Assembly (NCBI RefSeq): GCF_003254115.1
Contig: NZ_QKZV01000004.1
Coordinates: 62,001 to 126,000 of the forward strand
Length of the DNA stretch: 64,000 bases
From: Hydrotalea sandarakina
GTDB lineage: Bacteria > Bacteroidota > Bacteroidia > Chitinophagales > Chitinophagaceae
Direction of reading: 5' to 3'
In this document: in pieces, positions 8,634 to 17,696 of the stretch
How positions within the stretch are numbered: the first letter of the stretch is position 1
How the letters are laid out: each line of letters starts with the position of its first letter
Notes under the pieces: model-generated
Database searches by the model: none
Told to the model about the DNA's origin: nothing
What the model saw: the letters and a program-made list of their open reading frames with translations, nothing else
Made by a program: the position numbers and the translations under genes

Positions 8634-9512
8634 ATGGAAAATAATACTTCACTACAGCAGCAGTTGTTAGATGCCGGTGTACATTTTGGCCATTTAAAAA
8701 AGAAATGGAATCCTAAAATGTTGCCTTTCATCTATGCAGAAAAAAAAGGCATTCACATTATTGACCTTAATAAAACTGTTGACCATTTACAGGAAGCAGC
8801 CGCAGCTATGAAGCAAATTGCCAAAAACGGCAAAAAAATAATGTTCGTAGCTACTAAAAAGCAAGCTAAAGAAATTGTAGCCGAATGTGCTAAACGCGTT
8901 AACATGCCTTACGCTACCGAACGCTGGCTGGGTGGTATGCTTACCAACTTTAACACCGTTCGTAAAAGCGTAAAAAAAATGCAAAGCATTGAAAAAATGC
9001 TGAACGACGGCAGTGCTGAAAGTCTTACCAAAAAAGAACGCTTAACCCTTAGCCGCGATAAAGAAAAAATGGAAAAAGTGTTAGGCGGTATAGCTCAAAT
9101 GAGCCGCCTACCCGCAGCCCTTTTCTTGGTTGACATTGGCGTAGAACATATTGCATTAGCCGAAGCTAAACGTTTAGGCATTACCACTTTTGGTATGGTT
9201 GATACCAATTGCGATCCTAATAAAGTTGATTTCCCAATTCCTGCTAATGATGATGCTACCAAATCAATAGCCATCATTACCAATTACTTAACCGCTGCCA
9301 TTGCAGAAGGCTTAGCCGAACGCCAAGCAAGTAAAGAAGAAGAAGAAACACACGAAGAAACCAACGAATTAGAAATTAAAGCCCGCAGATTGGAAGCCGA
9401 AGCTCAAAGCGAAGCTGCCCGTGCCCGTAAAGGTGGCCGCGGTGGCGAAGCCGGTGGTGCCCCCAAACGCAGAGTACCCAATAGCCGCCGTCCAGCCGGT
9501 GGTGGCAGATAA
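8634..9512 (+). CDS. rpsB: 30S ribosomal protein S2
   Basis: Small-subunit protein that docks S1 and is needed for initiation. The 292-residue product has the S2 signatures LLDAGVHFGHLKKKWNPKM near the N-terminus and the segment from PAALFLVDIGVEHIAL to GIPANDD-like IPANDDATKSI. After about residue 230 it carries a long charged and glycine/arginine-rich tail (EEEETHEETNE, then RKGGRGGEAGG and RRPAGGGR). This is longer than in E. coli (241 residues) but common in this phylum. The true start is ATG 8634; an in-frame upstream extension is not conserved-looking. It follows rpsI by 51 bp. Confidence 0.97.
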   Translation: MENNTSLQQQLLDAGVHFGHLKKKWNPKMLPFIYAEKKGIHIIDLNKTVDHLQEAAAAMKQIAKNGKKIMFVATKKQAKEIVAECAKRVNMPYATERWLGGMLTNFNTVRKSVKKMQSIEKMLNDGSAESLTKKERLTLSRDKEKMEKVLGGIAQMSRLPAALFLVDIGVEHIALAEAKRLGITTFGMVDTNCDPNKVDFPIPANDDATKSIAIITNYLTAAIAEGLAERQASKEEEETHEETNELEIKARRLEAEAQSEAARARKGGRGGEAGGAPKRRVPNSRRPAGGGR

Positions 9513-9528
9513 ATAAATTGTAACAAAA

Positions 9529-9562
9529 CCGGGTTCATTTGCCATTATTTTTATGAACCCGG
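9529..9562 (+). promoter_or_regulatory. strong hairpin between rpsB and tsf
   Basis: CCGGGTTCAT (9529-9538) pairs perfectly with ATGAACCCGG (9553-9562) around a 14-nt loop. TAAC (9521-9524) and GTTA (9565-9568) could extend it beyond a small internal loop. No T-run follows, so it is not a classical intrinsic terminator. It may be a processing site, a partial terminator or a barrier protecting the rpsB mRNA end. Confidence 0.5.
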
Positions 9563-9668
9563 CTGTTACCACTTTATTCAACTTCCGTTGCGTCGCACAC
9601 TGCAACTTCCTGTACATTCTTCAACATTTCATAACAAAACATATAGCAATTGTTGAAATAGCCACAGG

Positions 9669-9676
9669 TAGTTTTG
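9669..9676 (+). promoter_or_regulatory. candidate internal promoter (-7 element) for tsf
   Basis: TAGTTTTG matches TAnnTTTG exactly, with a TTG at 9650-9652 (16-bp spacer, slightly short). Transcription would start near 9681, about 28 nt before the tsf ATG. It lies downstream of the rpsB 3' hairpin, which fits separate control of tsf. Confidence 0.45.
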
Positions 9677-9708
9677 CAACAATTTTTAACCGAACAAAAT
9701 TTATTACC

Positions 9709-10548
9709 ATGAGTACTGTTACTATAACCGCAGCAGATATTAATAAACTACGCCAGGCAACCGGTGCCGGTATGATGGATTGCCGCAAAGCCCTTACCGA
9801 AACCAATGGCGATTTTGAAGCAGCTATTGACTGGTTACGCAAACAAGGCCAAAAAGTTGCCGCTAAACGCAGCGACCGCGAGGCAAAAGAAGGCGTAATT
9901 ATTGCTAAAACCAATGCAGATAATACAACAGGTTTTATTGTTTGCATTAGCTGCGAAACCGACTTCGTTTCTAAAAATGCCGATTTCGTTGCCTTTGCTC
10001 AATCAATTGCCGATGCTGCAGTGGCTAACAACGTAAAAAGTATTGACGAATTAAATGAAGTTACCGTTAATGGTGCTAAAGTAGCCGACCTAATTAACGA
10101 TAAACTGGCTGCTATCGGCGAAAAAATTGGCATTCAAAAGTTTGAAAGAATTGAAGCACCTTATGTTGCCTCATACATTCACGGAGCCTACCGCATGGGC
10201 GTTTTAGTAGGTTTAAACAAAGCTGCTGCCGAAGCCGGTAAAGATGTAGCCATGCAAATTGCAGCTATGAATCCTGTTGCCATTGATGCCAACGCTGTAC
10301 CTGCCGAAATAGTTGAAAGAGAAAGAGCTATTGTTACCGAACAAATTTCTGCCGATCCTAAAATGGCCGGTAAACCTGCCGAAATGATTGCTAAAATTGC
10401 AGAAGGTAAATTAAACGCCTTCTTTAAAGAGCAAACATTATTGGCACAAGCTTTTGTAAAAGATGGCAGCAAAAGCGTTGGCGACTATTTAAAATCAGTT
10501 GATGCCGACTTAAAAGTAATTGCTTTTAAACGCGTTGCATTAGGATAA
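9709..10548 (+). CDS. tsf: translation elongation factor Ts
   Basis: Guanine-nucleotide exchange factor that recycles EF-Tu-GDP. The 279-residue protein has the N-terminal UBA-like motif INKLRQATGAGMMDCRKAL, the core FIVCISCETDFVSKNADF that contacts EF-Tu, and IHGAYRMGVLVGL typical of the dimerisation region. The start is ATG 9709 (MSTVTITAADI); the open frame extends farther upstream, but through the intergenic hairpin. The gap from rpsB is 196 bp and includes that hairpin and a possible own promoter. An intrinsic terminator follows. Confidence 0.97.
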   Translation: MSTVTITAADINKLRQATGAGMMDCRKALTETNGDFEAAIDWLRKQGQKVAAKRSDREAKEGVIIAKTNADNTTGFIVCISCETDFVSKNADFVAFAQSIADAAVANNVKSIDELNEVTVNGAKVADLINDKLAAIGEKIGIQKFERIEAPYVASYIHGAYRMGVLVGLNKAAAEAGKDVAMQIAAMNPVAIDANAVPAEIVERERAIVTEQISADPKMAGKPAEMIAKIAEGKLNAFFKEQTLLAQAFVKDGSKSVGDYLKSVDADLKVIAFKRVALG

Positions 10549-10571
10549 ATATTTTCCAACATTTGTACAAA

Positions 10572-10602
10572 AAAAGGGAACTTTCAAAAGGTTCCCTTTT
10601 TT
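10572..10602 (+). terminator. intrinsic terminator after tsf
   Basis: AAAAGGGAAC (10572-10581) pairs with GTTCCCTTTT (10591-10600) around a 9-nt loop, followed by T residues. It ends the ribosomal-protein/tsf operon. Confidence 0.85.
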
Positions 10603-10684
10603 CGTTTTGTAACTTCTGCAAAAAATCAGGTTATTTGCACTATAATCATTGCACATAGAATTCATTTAATCAACAACCTTTTAT

Positions 10685-11401
10685 ATGCTGCCTAAGTACA
10701 AACGTATTCTGCTAAAGTTATCGGGCGAAGCCCTAGTTGGCGATGTTAAAAACGGCGACCCCTTTGACCCAAAAATTATTGAACAATATGCCCAAGACAT
10801 TAAATTGGTTACTAACCTGGGTGTTCAGGTGGCAATTGTTATTGGTGGCGGTAATATTTATCGGGGTATGAATGAAGCAGAAAGCGGTATTGAAAGGGCA
10901 CATGGAGATTATATGGGTATGTTAGCCACCGTTATTAATGCTATGGCCATGCAAGCCATGCTTGAAAAAATTGGTGTTTATACCCGTTTACAAAGTGCCA
11001 TTAACATGGAACAAGTAGCTGAACCTTATATCCGTCGAAAAGCATTGCGACATTTAGAAAAAGGCAGAGTGGTAATATTTGGTGCCGGTACGGGCAACCC
11101 CTATTTCACTACTGATACTGCAGGTTCGCTAAGGGCCATTGAAATGAAAGCCGATGTTATTTTGAAAGGCACAAGGGTTGATGGCATATATAATGCCGAC
11201 CCGGAAAAAGAACCAAATGCCAAACGCTTTGAAACCATTAGCTTCCAAGAATGTATTAACCAAAACTTGAAAGTAATGGATATGACAGCCTTTACACTTT
11301 GCATGGAAAATCAATTACCCATTATTGTTTTCGACATGAATAAGCCCGGAAATCTTTTAAAAGTGGTAGAAGGCATGAATGTGGGAACATTGGTACAATA
11401 G
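10685..11401 (+). CDS. pyrH: UMP kinase
   Basis: Phosphorylates UMP to UDP in pyrimidine nucleotide synthesis, as a cytosolic hexamer of the amino-acid kinase fold. The 238-residue product shows KLSGEAL near the N-terminus, [10 protein letters not shown] in the UMP-binding region, and [12 protein letters not shown] for nucleotide binding. Length is typical. It sits after the tsf terminator and so has its own promoter, though I could not identify a clear TAnnTTTG element. In many bacteria frr follows pyrH; here a TolC-like gene does. Confidence 0.97.
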   Translation: MLPKYKRILLKLSGEALVGDVKNGDPFDPKIIEQYAQDIKLVTNLGVQVAIVIGGGNIYRGMNEAESGIERAHGDYMGMLATVINAMAMQAMLEKIGVYTRLQSAINMEQVAEPYIRRKALRHLEKGRVVIFGAGTGNPYFTTDTAGSLRAIEMKADVILKGTRVDGIYNADPEKEPNAKRFETISFQECINQNLKVMDMTAFTLCMENQLPIIVFDMNKPGNLLKVVEGMNVGTLVQ

Positions 11402-11467
11402 TCCGCCCATTGTCCGTTCATAAAATATTTTTGATACAACCCTGCACCAACGCTAATTTCATGCATT

Positions 11468-12772
11468 ATGAGAAAGTTTTTTTTATTGGCCTTGGGCTGC
11501 GGTGCATTGCAGGTAATGGCTCAGCGCCCGCTTTCAGTTTTAGATGCCGTAAACCTGGCTTTGAAACAGAATTACAATATTCAAATTGCCAAAAGCAATA
11601 TTGATATTGCAAAAGTCAATAACAACATTGGTATTGCAGGTGGTTTACCAACAGTTACGGGCACTGCCACCAATCAGGAAAGCATTGTAAATATTAATCA
11701 AAAAATTAACAGTGCAACCGGCGACAGAGACTTAACCCGGAATGGCGCCATCAGTAATAACCTGAATGCAGGTGTAGCAGGCTCTATGCTGCTATACAAT
11801 GGTTACCGGGTAATTGCCACTAAAAAACAATTAGAAGCAATTGAAGCACAGAGCGAATCATTGTTCAATTCGCAGGTGCAAAATACCATTGCTGCCGTAA
11901 TGACCAAATATTTTGATGTGGTAAGACAAAATAGTTACTTAACCACCCTTTCAAAAAGCATTGATGTTTCAAAAAAACAACTGGAAATTATTAATGCCAA
12001 ACGTAGCGTTGGGTATGCCAATGATGCCGATTTATTTCAAGCTGAAATTGATTTACACAGCAAGGAACAAGACTTTCAATCACAAAAAATTGTAGTTGAA
12101 CAAACCAAGGCCGATTTATTAAACCTTCTAAGCCTTACCGCCGATTCAACCATTGTTCTTACCGACTCCATAGCCATTGAAAACAATATAAAATTTGATG
12201 ATATTTTAACCCGCTTACAACAAAACCCTGATATCATTGCCGCATCACAACAAATTACCATTAATGAGTTGGCTGAAAAACAAACAGCTGCATTGCGTTA
12301 TCCCTCTTTGCGTTTAAACGGGGGCATTAACTACGGAAGAAGTACCAGCAATGGCGGACAAATTTTATTAAACCAACAGTATGGGCCTTATGTAGGTTTA
12401 AATTTATCGGTACCAATTTATAATGGCAGCGTATTAAAAAGGCAACAACAAACCGCAGCTATCAATACCCAAATTTCCAAAACACAAAAAGAGGCTACCA
12501 TTTTAAATTACCAAACCGATTTAGCCAAAACCTATCAAATGTATATTCATACATTGGACTTAATAGCTGCCCAATATGCCATTAATCGTTTATCGGAGCA
12601 GTTAGTAAATTTAACCTTGCAACGGTTTAGTTTATCACAAGCCACTATTTTGGAAGTTCGTGCAGCCCAACAAAGTTTTGAAGAAGCCGGCTATAAACTG
12701 GTGAATTTAAGCTATGCTGCCAAAGCTGCTGAAATAGAATTGAAAAGAGTTGCCGGCACCATAGCCCCTTAA
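11468..12772 (+). CDS. TolC family outer membrane efflux protein
   Basis: A 434-residue protein with a cleavable signal peptide (about 1-19, ending VMAQ). Two long helical repeats of the outer-membrane efflux family follow, with typical pieces such as LSVLDAVNLALKQNYNIQIAKSNIDIAKVN, the mid-protein SVGYANDADLFQAEIDL, and LSVPIYNGSVLKRQQQ before the second hairpin. TolC-like trimers form the outer-membrane duct of RND or ABC exporters or type I secretion systems. No inner-membrane pump or adaptor gene is adjacent, so its partner is unknown. It lies 66 bp after pyrH on the same strand. Confidence 0.88.
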   Translation: MRKFFLLALGCGALQVMAQRPLSVLDAVNLALKQNYNIQIAKSNIDIAKVNNNIGIAGGLPTVTGTATNQESIVNINQKINSATGDRDLTRNGAISNNLNAGVAGSMLLYNGYRVIATKKQLEAIEAQSESLFNSQVQNTIAAVMTKYFDVVRQNSYLTTLSKSIDVSKKQLEIINAKRSVGYANDADLFQAEIDLHSKEQDFQSQKIVVEQTKADLLNLLSLTADSTIVLTDSIAIENNIKFDDILTRLQQNPDIIAASQQITINELAEKQTAALRYPSLRLNGGINYGRSTSNGGQILLNQQYGPYVGLNLSVPIYNGSVLKRQQQTAAINTQISKTQKEATILNYQTDLAKTYQMYIHTLDLIAAQYAINRLSEQLVNLTLQRFSLSQATILEVRAAQQSFEEAGYKLVNLSYAAKAAEIELKRVAGTIAP

Positions 12773-12813
12773 GTTATTTAATTGCCCTATTATAATCCTA
12801 TTATAATTCTGTT

Positions 12814-13968
12814 ATGCAAATTCAATCAAAATTACCCCAGGTAGGTACTACCATTTTTACGGTAATGAGTCAATTGGCCAATACACATCATGCCATAAAT
12901 TTAGGACAAGGCTTCCCCGATTTTATGATGGATGAAGTATTGGTGGAAGCTGTAAACCAAGCAATGAAAAATGGCTTTAACCAATACGCACATACCAATG
13001 GTGTGCCTGCCTTACGGGAAGCCATTGCCGAAAAAGTACTTTATTTGTATCATACCCATATTAATGCGGAAACTTCTATTACCATTACCCCCGGAGGCAC
13101 TTATGCCATTTACACAGCCCTTACAACCATTTTACAGCCCGGCGATGAAGTAATTGTTTTTGAACCTGCTTATGACAGTTATGTGCCTAACATAATTTTA
13201 AATGGTGCCAAACCTGTATTTATTGCTTTGCAATATCCCAACTATGCCATTCCCTGGAATGAAGTTGCGGATAAAATAAACAATAAAACCAAAGCAATTA
13301 TTATCAACTCTCCCCATAATCCCACCGGTGCAATATTATCGGAACAGGATATTCAACACCTGAGAAATTTAATAGCAAATACTCCCATAAACATTATTAG
13401 TGATGAAGTTTATGAGCATTTAATTTTCGATGGTATAATGCATCAAAGTATGTTGCGTTACCCCGATTTAATGGAAAGAAGTTTTGTAATTGCATCTTTT
13501 GGAAAAACTTACCACTGTACAGGCTGGAAATTAGGCTATTGCATTGCTGCTGAGCCATTGATGAAAGAATTTAGAAAAGTGCATCAGTTTAATTGCTTTA
13601 GTTGCGACACCCCCAAACAAATAGCCTTAGCACAATATTTACAACTAAAAGATAAGTATTTAGAATTGGGTCATTTCATTCAACAAAAGCGCGATTATTT
13701 CAGAAACCTAATGCAAGGCACCGGTTTTGAATACATTCCTTCACATGGAAGTTATTTTGAATGTTTTAGCTATACTAAACTATCCGATAAACCCGATGAT
13801 GTTTTTGCTACCACATTAGTAAAAGAAGCCGGTATAGCCACTATTCCCGTATCTGCATTCTACCACAACAAAACCGATGAGAAAGTATTACGATTTTGCT
13901 TTGCCAAAAAAGAAGCCACACTGTTAGAAGCAGCACAACGTTTGCAACATTTTACCAAGAAAGGTTAA
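12814..13968 (+). CDS. PLP-dependent aminotransferase, methionine aminotransferase type (YbdL-like)
   Basis: Fold-type I class I/II aminotransferase of 384 residues. The PLP lysine is Lys231 in ASFGKTYHCTGWKLGY. Other landmarks are GQGFPDF (31-37), the cofactor-ring Tyr in EPAYDSYV, SPHNPTG (166-172), and SDEVYEHL (196-203). The combination of GFPDF and GKTYHCTGWK is typical of the YbdL/methionine aminotransferase subgroup, which acts on methionine and some aromatic residues. The exact substrate cannot be settled by eye. The start is ATG 12814, and a bidirectional terminator follows. Confidence 0.88.
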   Translation: MQIQSKLPQVGTTIFTVMSQLANTHHAINLGQGFPDFMMDEVLVEAVNQAMKNGFNQYAHTNGVPALREAIAEKVLYLYHTHINAETSITITPGGTYAIYTALTTILQPGDEVIVFEPAYDSYVPNIILNGAKPVFIALQYPNYAIPWNEVADKINNKTKAIIINSPHNPTGAILSEQDIQHLRNLIANTPINIISDEVYEHLIFDGIMHQSMLRYPDLMERSFVIASFGKTYHCTGWKLGYCIAAEPLMKEFRKVHQFNCFSCDTPKQIALAQYLQLKDKYLELGHFIQQKRDYFRNLMQGTGFEYIPSHGSYFECFSYTKLSDKPDDVFATTLVKEAGIATIPVSAFYHNKTDEKVLRFCFAKKEATLLEAAQRLQHFTKKG

Positions 13969-13999
13969 ATAAAAGTCACTACTTTTTCCGGCGCACAAA

Positions 14000-14026
14000 A
14001 AAAGGCAACTCCGCAGTTGCCTTTTT
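14000..14026. terminator. bidirectional terminator between convergent genes
   Basis: AAAAGGCAACT (14000-14010) pairs with AGTTGCCTTTT (14015-14025) around a CCGC loop, giving an A-run on one side and a T-run on the other. It can end both the aminotransferase (+) and the GH3 gene (-). Confidence 0.85.
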
Positions 14027-14059
14027 AAAACTATCAATTTTTTATTACATCCCAATCAA

Positions 14060-16447
14060 CTAATCAGCAGGTTGTAACTCGTGTATAGGCTGCTGGGGCA
14101 CCATTAAATTTTTTACTTTTTCGGTAATTACTTGTTGCGGTAATTGGAAGGTAGCTGTTTGCAAAATGTTAGCTGATGAATTTCCAACTTTAATGGTATA
14201 ATTTCCGGCATCTGCAATCCAAGCTGCTTGGTCGGTTACAAAGGAAGCCAGGTCAGCAGGCGTTAAAGCAAAAGAAATGGTTGTTGACTGTCCGGGTTGT
14301 AACAATGGTGTTTTTGCAAAAGCCTTTAGTTCTTCTGCAGGTTTACCGATTTTACTATGGGGTGCAGAAACATACAACTGAACCACTTCTTTTCCGGCAA
14401 CTTTACCTGTATTCGTAACAGTTACTTTAACAACAATATTTTGCTTCATAACATTTGCACTTAACTGAAGCGGCTTCATATTAAATTGAGTGTAGGATAA
14501 TCCATAACCAAAAGGATAAGCAGTGTTTACATGAAAGGTTGTAAAATAACGATATCCAACATAAATACCTTCTTCATAAATTACCTCTGCAGGCACACCA
14601 AATAAAGAAAATCCTTTGTGCTCATTAGGCTCTAATTCTTTTCCGGGGAAGTTTTTGGCAGATGGTTCATCTTCATAACGAATGGGGAAAGTAACGGCTA
14701 ATTTTCCTGAAGGATTTACTTTTCCACTAACAACATCAGCAATAGCATTACCTGCTTCTAACCCGGGTTGCCATGCCAATAAAATGGCATCGGGCCAACT
14801 GCGCCAGCTATCAGTTTCAATTACACCGCCAATATTTAAAACAACAATTACTTTTTTGTTTTGAGCATGAAAAGCTTCGCAAACTTTTTGTATCATGCTT
14901 TTCTCTTCAGTAGATAAAGTAAAATCGTTTTCTACTTTTCTATCAGCGCCTTCGCCTGCATTACGGCCTATCGTTATAATGGCAGCTGCAGCATTTTGTG
15001 CTTCTGTTTGTAACAAAGGTTCCTCTAAATTCATTTCTTTAACTCGTGGTACTAATTCAAAAAAGAAACGAGGCTTGGGTTGTTTGGCTTTTTCTTCTGC
15101 TATATAAGTGGTATAAGCTTCAATCAGGTTTTTGTCAATGCTATATCCTGCATTTAATAACCCTTTATCCAATGAAATGGTATAAGCTTTATTTACATCA
15201 CCGCTACCGGTACCTCCGGCAATAATATCATACGATGTATTACCAAAGAGAGCTATTTGTTTGTTGTTTTTAATCGTCAATGGCAGTGCGTTATTATTAT
15301 TTTGTAACAATACCATTCCTTCTGTAGCAGCTTTTCGAGAAATTTGTGCATTTGCTTTTAAATCGGGTTTATCGGTATAAGGAATTTTTTTGTAGGTAGG
15401 CGATTCAAAAATTAAATCCACTACTCTTGCTGCATTTCTATTAATAACATCTTCACTTAATGTGCCATTTTTTACTGCTGTTAAAATAGCATTATATTGC
15501 AAAATGGTACCGGGCATTAATAAATCGTTGCCCGCTTTCATTTGTGCAACGGCATCTTTTCCACCAAACCAGTCTGTCATTACCAAGCCTTTAAAGCCCC
15601 ATTCATTCCGAAGAATATCAGTTAATAAATCATGACTTTCAGAAGTATAAGTGCCGTTAATTAAGTTGTAAGAAGACATAACAGTCCAAGGTTGCGCCTC
15701 TTTCACAGCAATTTCAAACCCTTTCAAATAAATTTCACGTAGTGCCCTCTCACTTACAATTGTGTTAACACTGTTTCTATTAGTTTCCTGATTATTGGCT
15801 ACAAAATGTTTAATGGAAGTACCAACGCCATTTTGTTGAACCCCACGGACCATAGCTGCTGCAATATGCCCTGAAACCAAAGGGTCTTCAGAATAATATT
15901 CAAAGTTTCTTCCTCCTAAAGGATTACGTTGAATATTCATAGCGGGTCCAAGAATTACATCAATACCATATTGTTGAATTTCACGACCAAATGCTTTCCC
16001 TACGCTTTGCACCAAACTGGTATCCCATGATGAAGCCAGTAAAGTACCTACGGGCCATGCCGTTGCATAATAAGTTTGATTGGGATGATCAGGAAGAATT
16101 GGATTAATCCGCACCCCTGCAGGTCCATCGGACAAGGTTAAAGAAGGCAATCCTAAACTTGGTATAGCATGTGTACGACCTGCAGCACCGGGTACCTTTT
16201 CTGGAATAGATGCATCTTGTGGCAACGATGGTGGCAACTGAAAACCGGGTGTTGCATGTTTAGCCGTATCTTTTTTATCGGATGCAGCGGTAGGGCCCGG
16301 TAAACGCATACCCATTCCTACTACTAACTCAACTTTTTGTTCAAGTGTCATTTGACCAACCAGTTGTTTAGCTTTTGGTGATTGTGCCAGTATAGTTTGG
16401 CCACTGTATAACAAAGCAAGGGCAGTTAAAATGTAAAGAGGTTTCAT
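14060..16447 (-). CDS. glycoside hydrolase family 3 protein (beta-glucosidase type)
   Basis: A secreted 795-residue GH3 enzyme with a signal peptide (1-21, ending ILAQ). The (beta/alpha)8 domain carries GRNFEYYSEDP (179-189), the substrate-binding IKHF (Lys213/His214), and the nucleophile Asp292 in VMTDWFGG. The alpha/beta sandwich domain contains the likely acid/base in GEGADR, and a C-terminal fibronectin-III-like domain follows. Residues about 48-92 form an unusual Pro/Ala/Lys-rich insertion (GPTAASDKKD, then LPPSLPQDAS) before the conserved SLTLSDGPAGVR. Likely substrates are beta-glucosides or related oligosaccharides in the periplasm, but specificity is not readable from sequence. A Crp/Fnr regulator gene lies directly upstream, with an FNR-like palindrome between the two. 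Confidence 0.93.
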   Translation of the reverse strand: MKPLYILTALALLYSGQTILAQSPKAKQLVGQMTLEQKVELVVGMGMRLPGPTAASDKKDTAKHATPGFQLPPSLPQDASIPEKVPGAAGRTHAIPSLGLPSLTLSDGPAGVRINPILPDHPNQTYYATAWPVGTLLASSWDTSLVQSVGKAFGREIQQYGIDVILGPAMNIQRNPLGGRNFEYYSEDPLVSGHIAAAMVRGVQQNGVGTSIKHFVANNQETNRNSVNTIVSERALREIYLKGFEIAVKEAQPWTVMSSYNLINGTYTSESHDLLTDILRNEWGFKGLVMTDWFGGKDAVAQMKAGNDLLMPGTILQYNAILTAVKNGTLSEDVINRNAARVVDLIFESPTYKKIPYTDKPDLKANAQISRKAATEGMVLLQNNNNALPLTIKNNKQIALFGNTSYDIIAGGTGSGDVNKAYTISLDKGLLNAGYSIDKNLIEAYTTYIAEEKAKQPKPRFFFELVPRVKEMNLEEPLLQTEAQNAAAAIITIGRNAGEGADRKVENDFTLSTEEKSMIQKVCEAFHAQNKKVIVVLNIGGVIETDSWRSWPDAILLAWQPGLEAGNAIADVVSGKVNPSGKLAVTFPIRYEDEPSAKNFPGKELEPNEHKGFSLFGVPAEVIYEEGIYVGYRYFTTFHVNTAYPFGYGLSYTQFNMKPLQLSANVMKQNIVVKVTVTNTGKVAGKEVVQLYVSAPHSKIGKPAEELKAFAKTPLLQPGQSTTISFALTPADLASFVTDQAAWIADAGNYTIKVGNSSANILQTATFQLPQQVITEKVKNLMVPQQPIHELQPAD

Positions 16448-16497
16448 ATGTTTAATTTATTGAAACCTAAAGTTCATTGCTTAAAGCATAGCTTTCA

Positions 16498-16511
16498 TTG
16501 ACAATAGTCAA
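16498..16511 (-). promoter_or_regulatory. FNR/CRP-type palindrome upstream of the GH3 gene
   Basis: TTGAC-AATA-GTCAA is a perfect 5-4-5 inverted repeat, the same geometry as the FNR box TTGAT-N4-ATCAA. It lies 51 bp before the GH3 ATG and directly after the stop codon of a Crp/Fnr-family gene, the obvious candidate regulator. A weak -7-like TAGGTTTC (16462-16469, minus strand) lies between site and gene. On the minus strand no T-run follows the repeat, so it is not a terminator. Confidence 0.5.
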
Positions 16512-16517
16512 AAAAAA

Positions 16518-17081
16518 TTATCTATGTGCCCGAATACGACTGAGTGTTTCTTGTGTAATACCCAAAAAAGAGGCGATATAAGACAAAGGCACTCTTTGCA
16601 AAATGGAAGGATACTCGTCAGCTAAGCGTCTATAACGATGTAAGGCTGTTTCAAATTGTATGGCATCCATGCGTTGCTGCGAAGAGATGAGTGACCTGGT
16701 TAATAATTTTCGTAACCACCTTTCCACATCATGGTACTCATCGCAGAGGCGCATTAAATCATCATGATGTATGCCCATTATTACTGATGGTTCAATAGTA
16801 TGAATATTTAACTTGCTGGGTGTTCGCTTAAAAAAACTGGTTATGGAAAGAAAAAAGGTTTCATCCATTGCCAGCCACTCGGTAATTTCTTTCCCATGTT
16901 TAAAATAATAAATACGGGCCAGGCCGGATGATACGAAATAAATATAATCGGAAACAATACCTTCTTTGAGCAGCATGTAATCTTTCGGTAATTTCCATTG
17001 TTGCCAATGTTGTAAAAAAGCCTGCAAACTATCGTTAGAAAAATAACCTGATCCTGCAATTTTTTGGGTAAGTTTATCCAT
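16518..17081 (-). CDS. Crp/Fnr family transcriptional regulator
   Basis: A 187-residue protein with an N-terminal cyclic-nucleotide-binding-like beta barrel (about 15-120; KEGIVSDYIYFVSSGLARIYY) and a C-terminal winged helix (150-187; SYIASFLGITQETLSRIR). There is no cysteine cluster as in FNR and no obvious cAMP phosphate cassette, so the effector is unknown. Proteins of this short type are numerous in Bacteroidota. The start is ATG 17081; an upstream TTG would add only four residues. It is followed on the same strand, after 70 bp, by the GH3 gene, with an FNR-like palindrome in the gap. This suggests local control (inference). Confidence 0.88.
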   Translation of the reverse strand: MDKLTQKIAGSGYFSNDSLQAFLQHWQQWKLPKDYMLLKEGIVSDYIYFVSSGLARIYYFKHGKEITEWLAMDETFFLSITSFFKRTPSKLNIHTIEPSVIMGIHHDDLMRLCDEYHDVERWLRKLLTRSLISSQQRMDAIQFETALHRYRRLADEYPSILQRVPLSYIASFLGITQETLSRIRAHR

Positions 17082-17192
17082 AATGCATAGCAACTTTGCT
17101 GTTACGAATTTACTGCTTAGTTAATTAATTCCGGCAACAATTATTTCAACATATGATAAGGTGTTTTCCATAGCGAGATATAGCATAAACAA

Positions 17193-17684
17193 TTATTTTA
17201 ATGCAGCATAAAAACCCAAATCGGTACCGGTTATTTGTTTTGTAATAAAAGCTATTTGCCCGGTATGGTAAGATAAATGCTCCGTAACATGAATAAGGAT
17301 GGCAACCCCGCTCATATGGTAAATTTGTACTGCATAAAGCTGAAGCCATTTATCAGTAATACAGGATTGGGTAATTTTTTCTGCTTCCAGTAACACATTG
17401 TTTAATTGTTGTAACAAGGTTGCTTTAGGCATGTGTTGTTGTTGCTGAAATTCAGCATCTCTATTTCTTTGATATACCTGCCCACCCAAAGTAGCCAATA
17501 TGTACTGACTAATGTTGCCGCAAAGATGCACTATTAAATTACCAATACTATTGGTAACGGGGTTGGATTGCTGCCAAACTTGTTCTTCGGATAGTAGCGA
17601 CAAGCAATATGTTATTTTATGTAAATTTTCATGCCAATAATGCAAACATGTTTGCACTAATTGTTCTTGAATTGCCTGCTCCAT
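17193..17684 (-). CDS. DinB superfamily protein
   Basis: A 163-residue four-helix-bundle protein of the DinB/DUF1572 type. The metal-ligand histidines typical of the fold are visible in NLIVHLCGNISQYI (first) and in HVTEHLSYHTGQIAFI (last two, HLxxHxGQ). DinB-like proteins are often thiol-dependent metalloenzymes, but most members are uncharacterised. It lies 12 bp downstream of the AIM24-family gene on the same strand and is likely co-transcribed with it. A 111-bp gap separates it from the Crp-type gene. Confidence 0.8.
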   Translation of the reverse strand: MEQAIQEQLVQTCLHYWHENLHKITYCLSLLSEEQVWQQSNPVTNSIGNLIVHLCGNISQYILATLGGQVYQRNRDAEFQQQQHMPKATLLQQLNNVLLEAEKITQSCITDKWLQLYAVQIYHMSGVAILIHVTEHLSYHTGQIAFITKQITGTDLGFYAALK

Positions 17685-17696
17685 ATTCTTATAATT

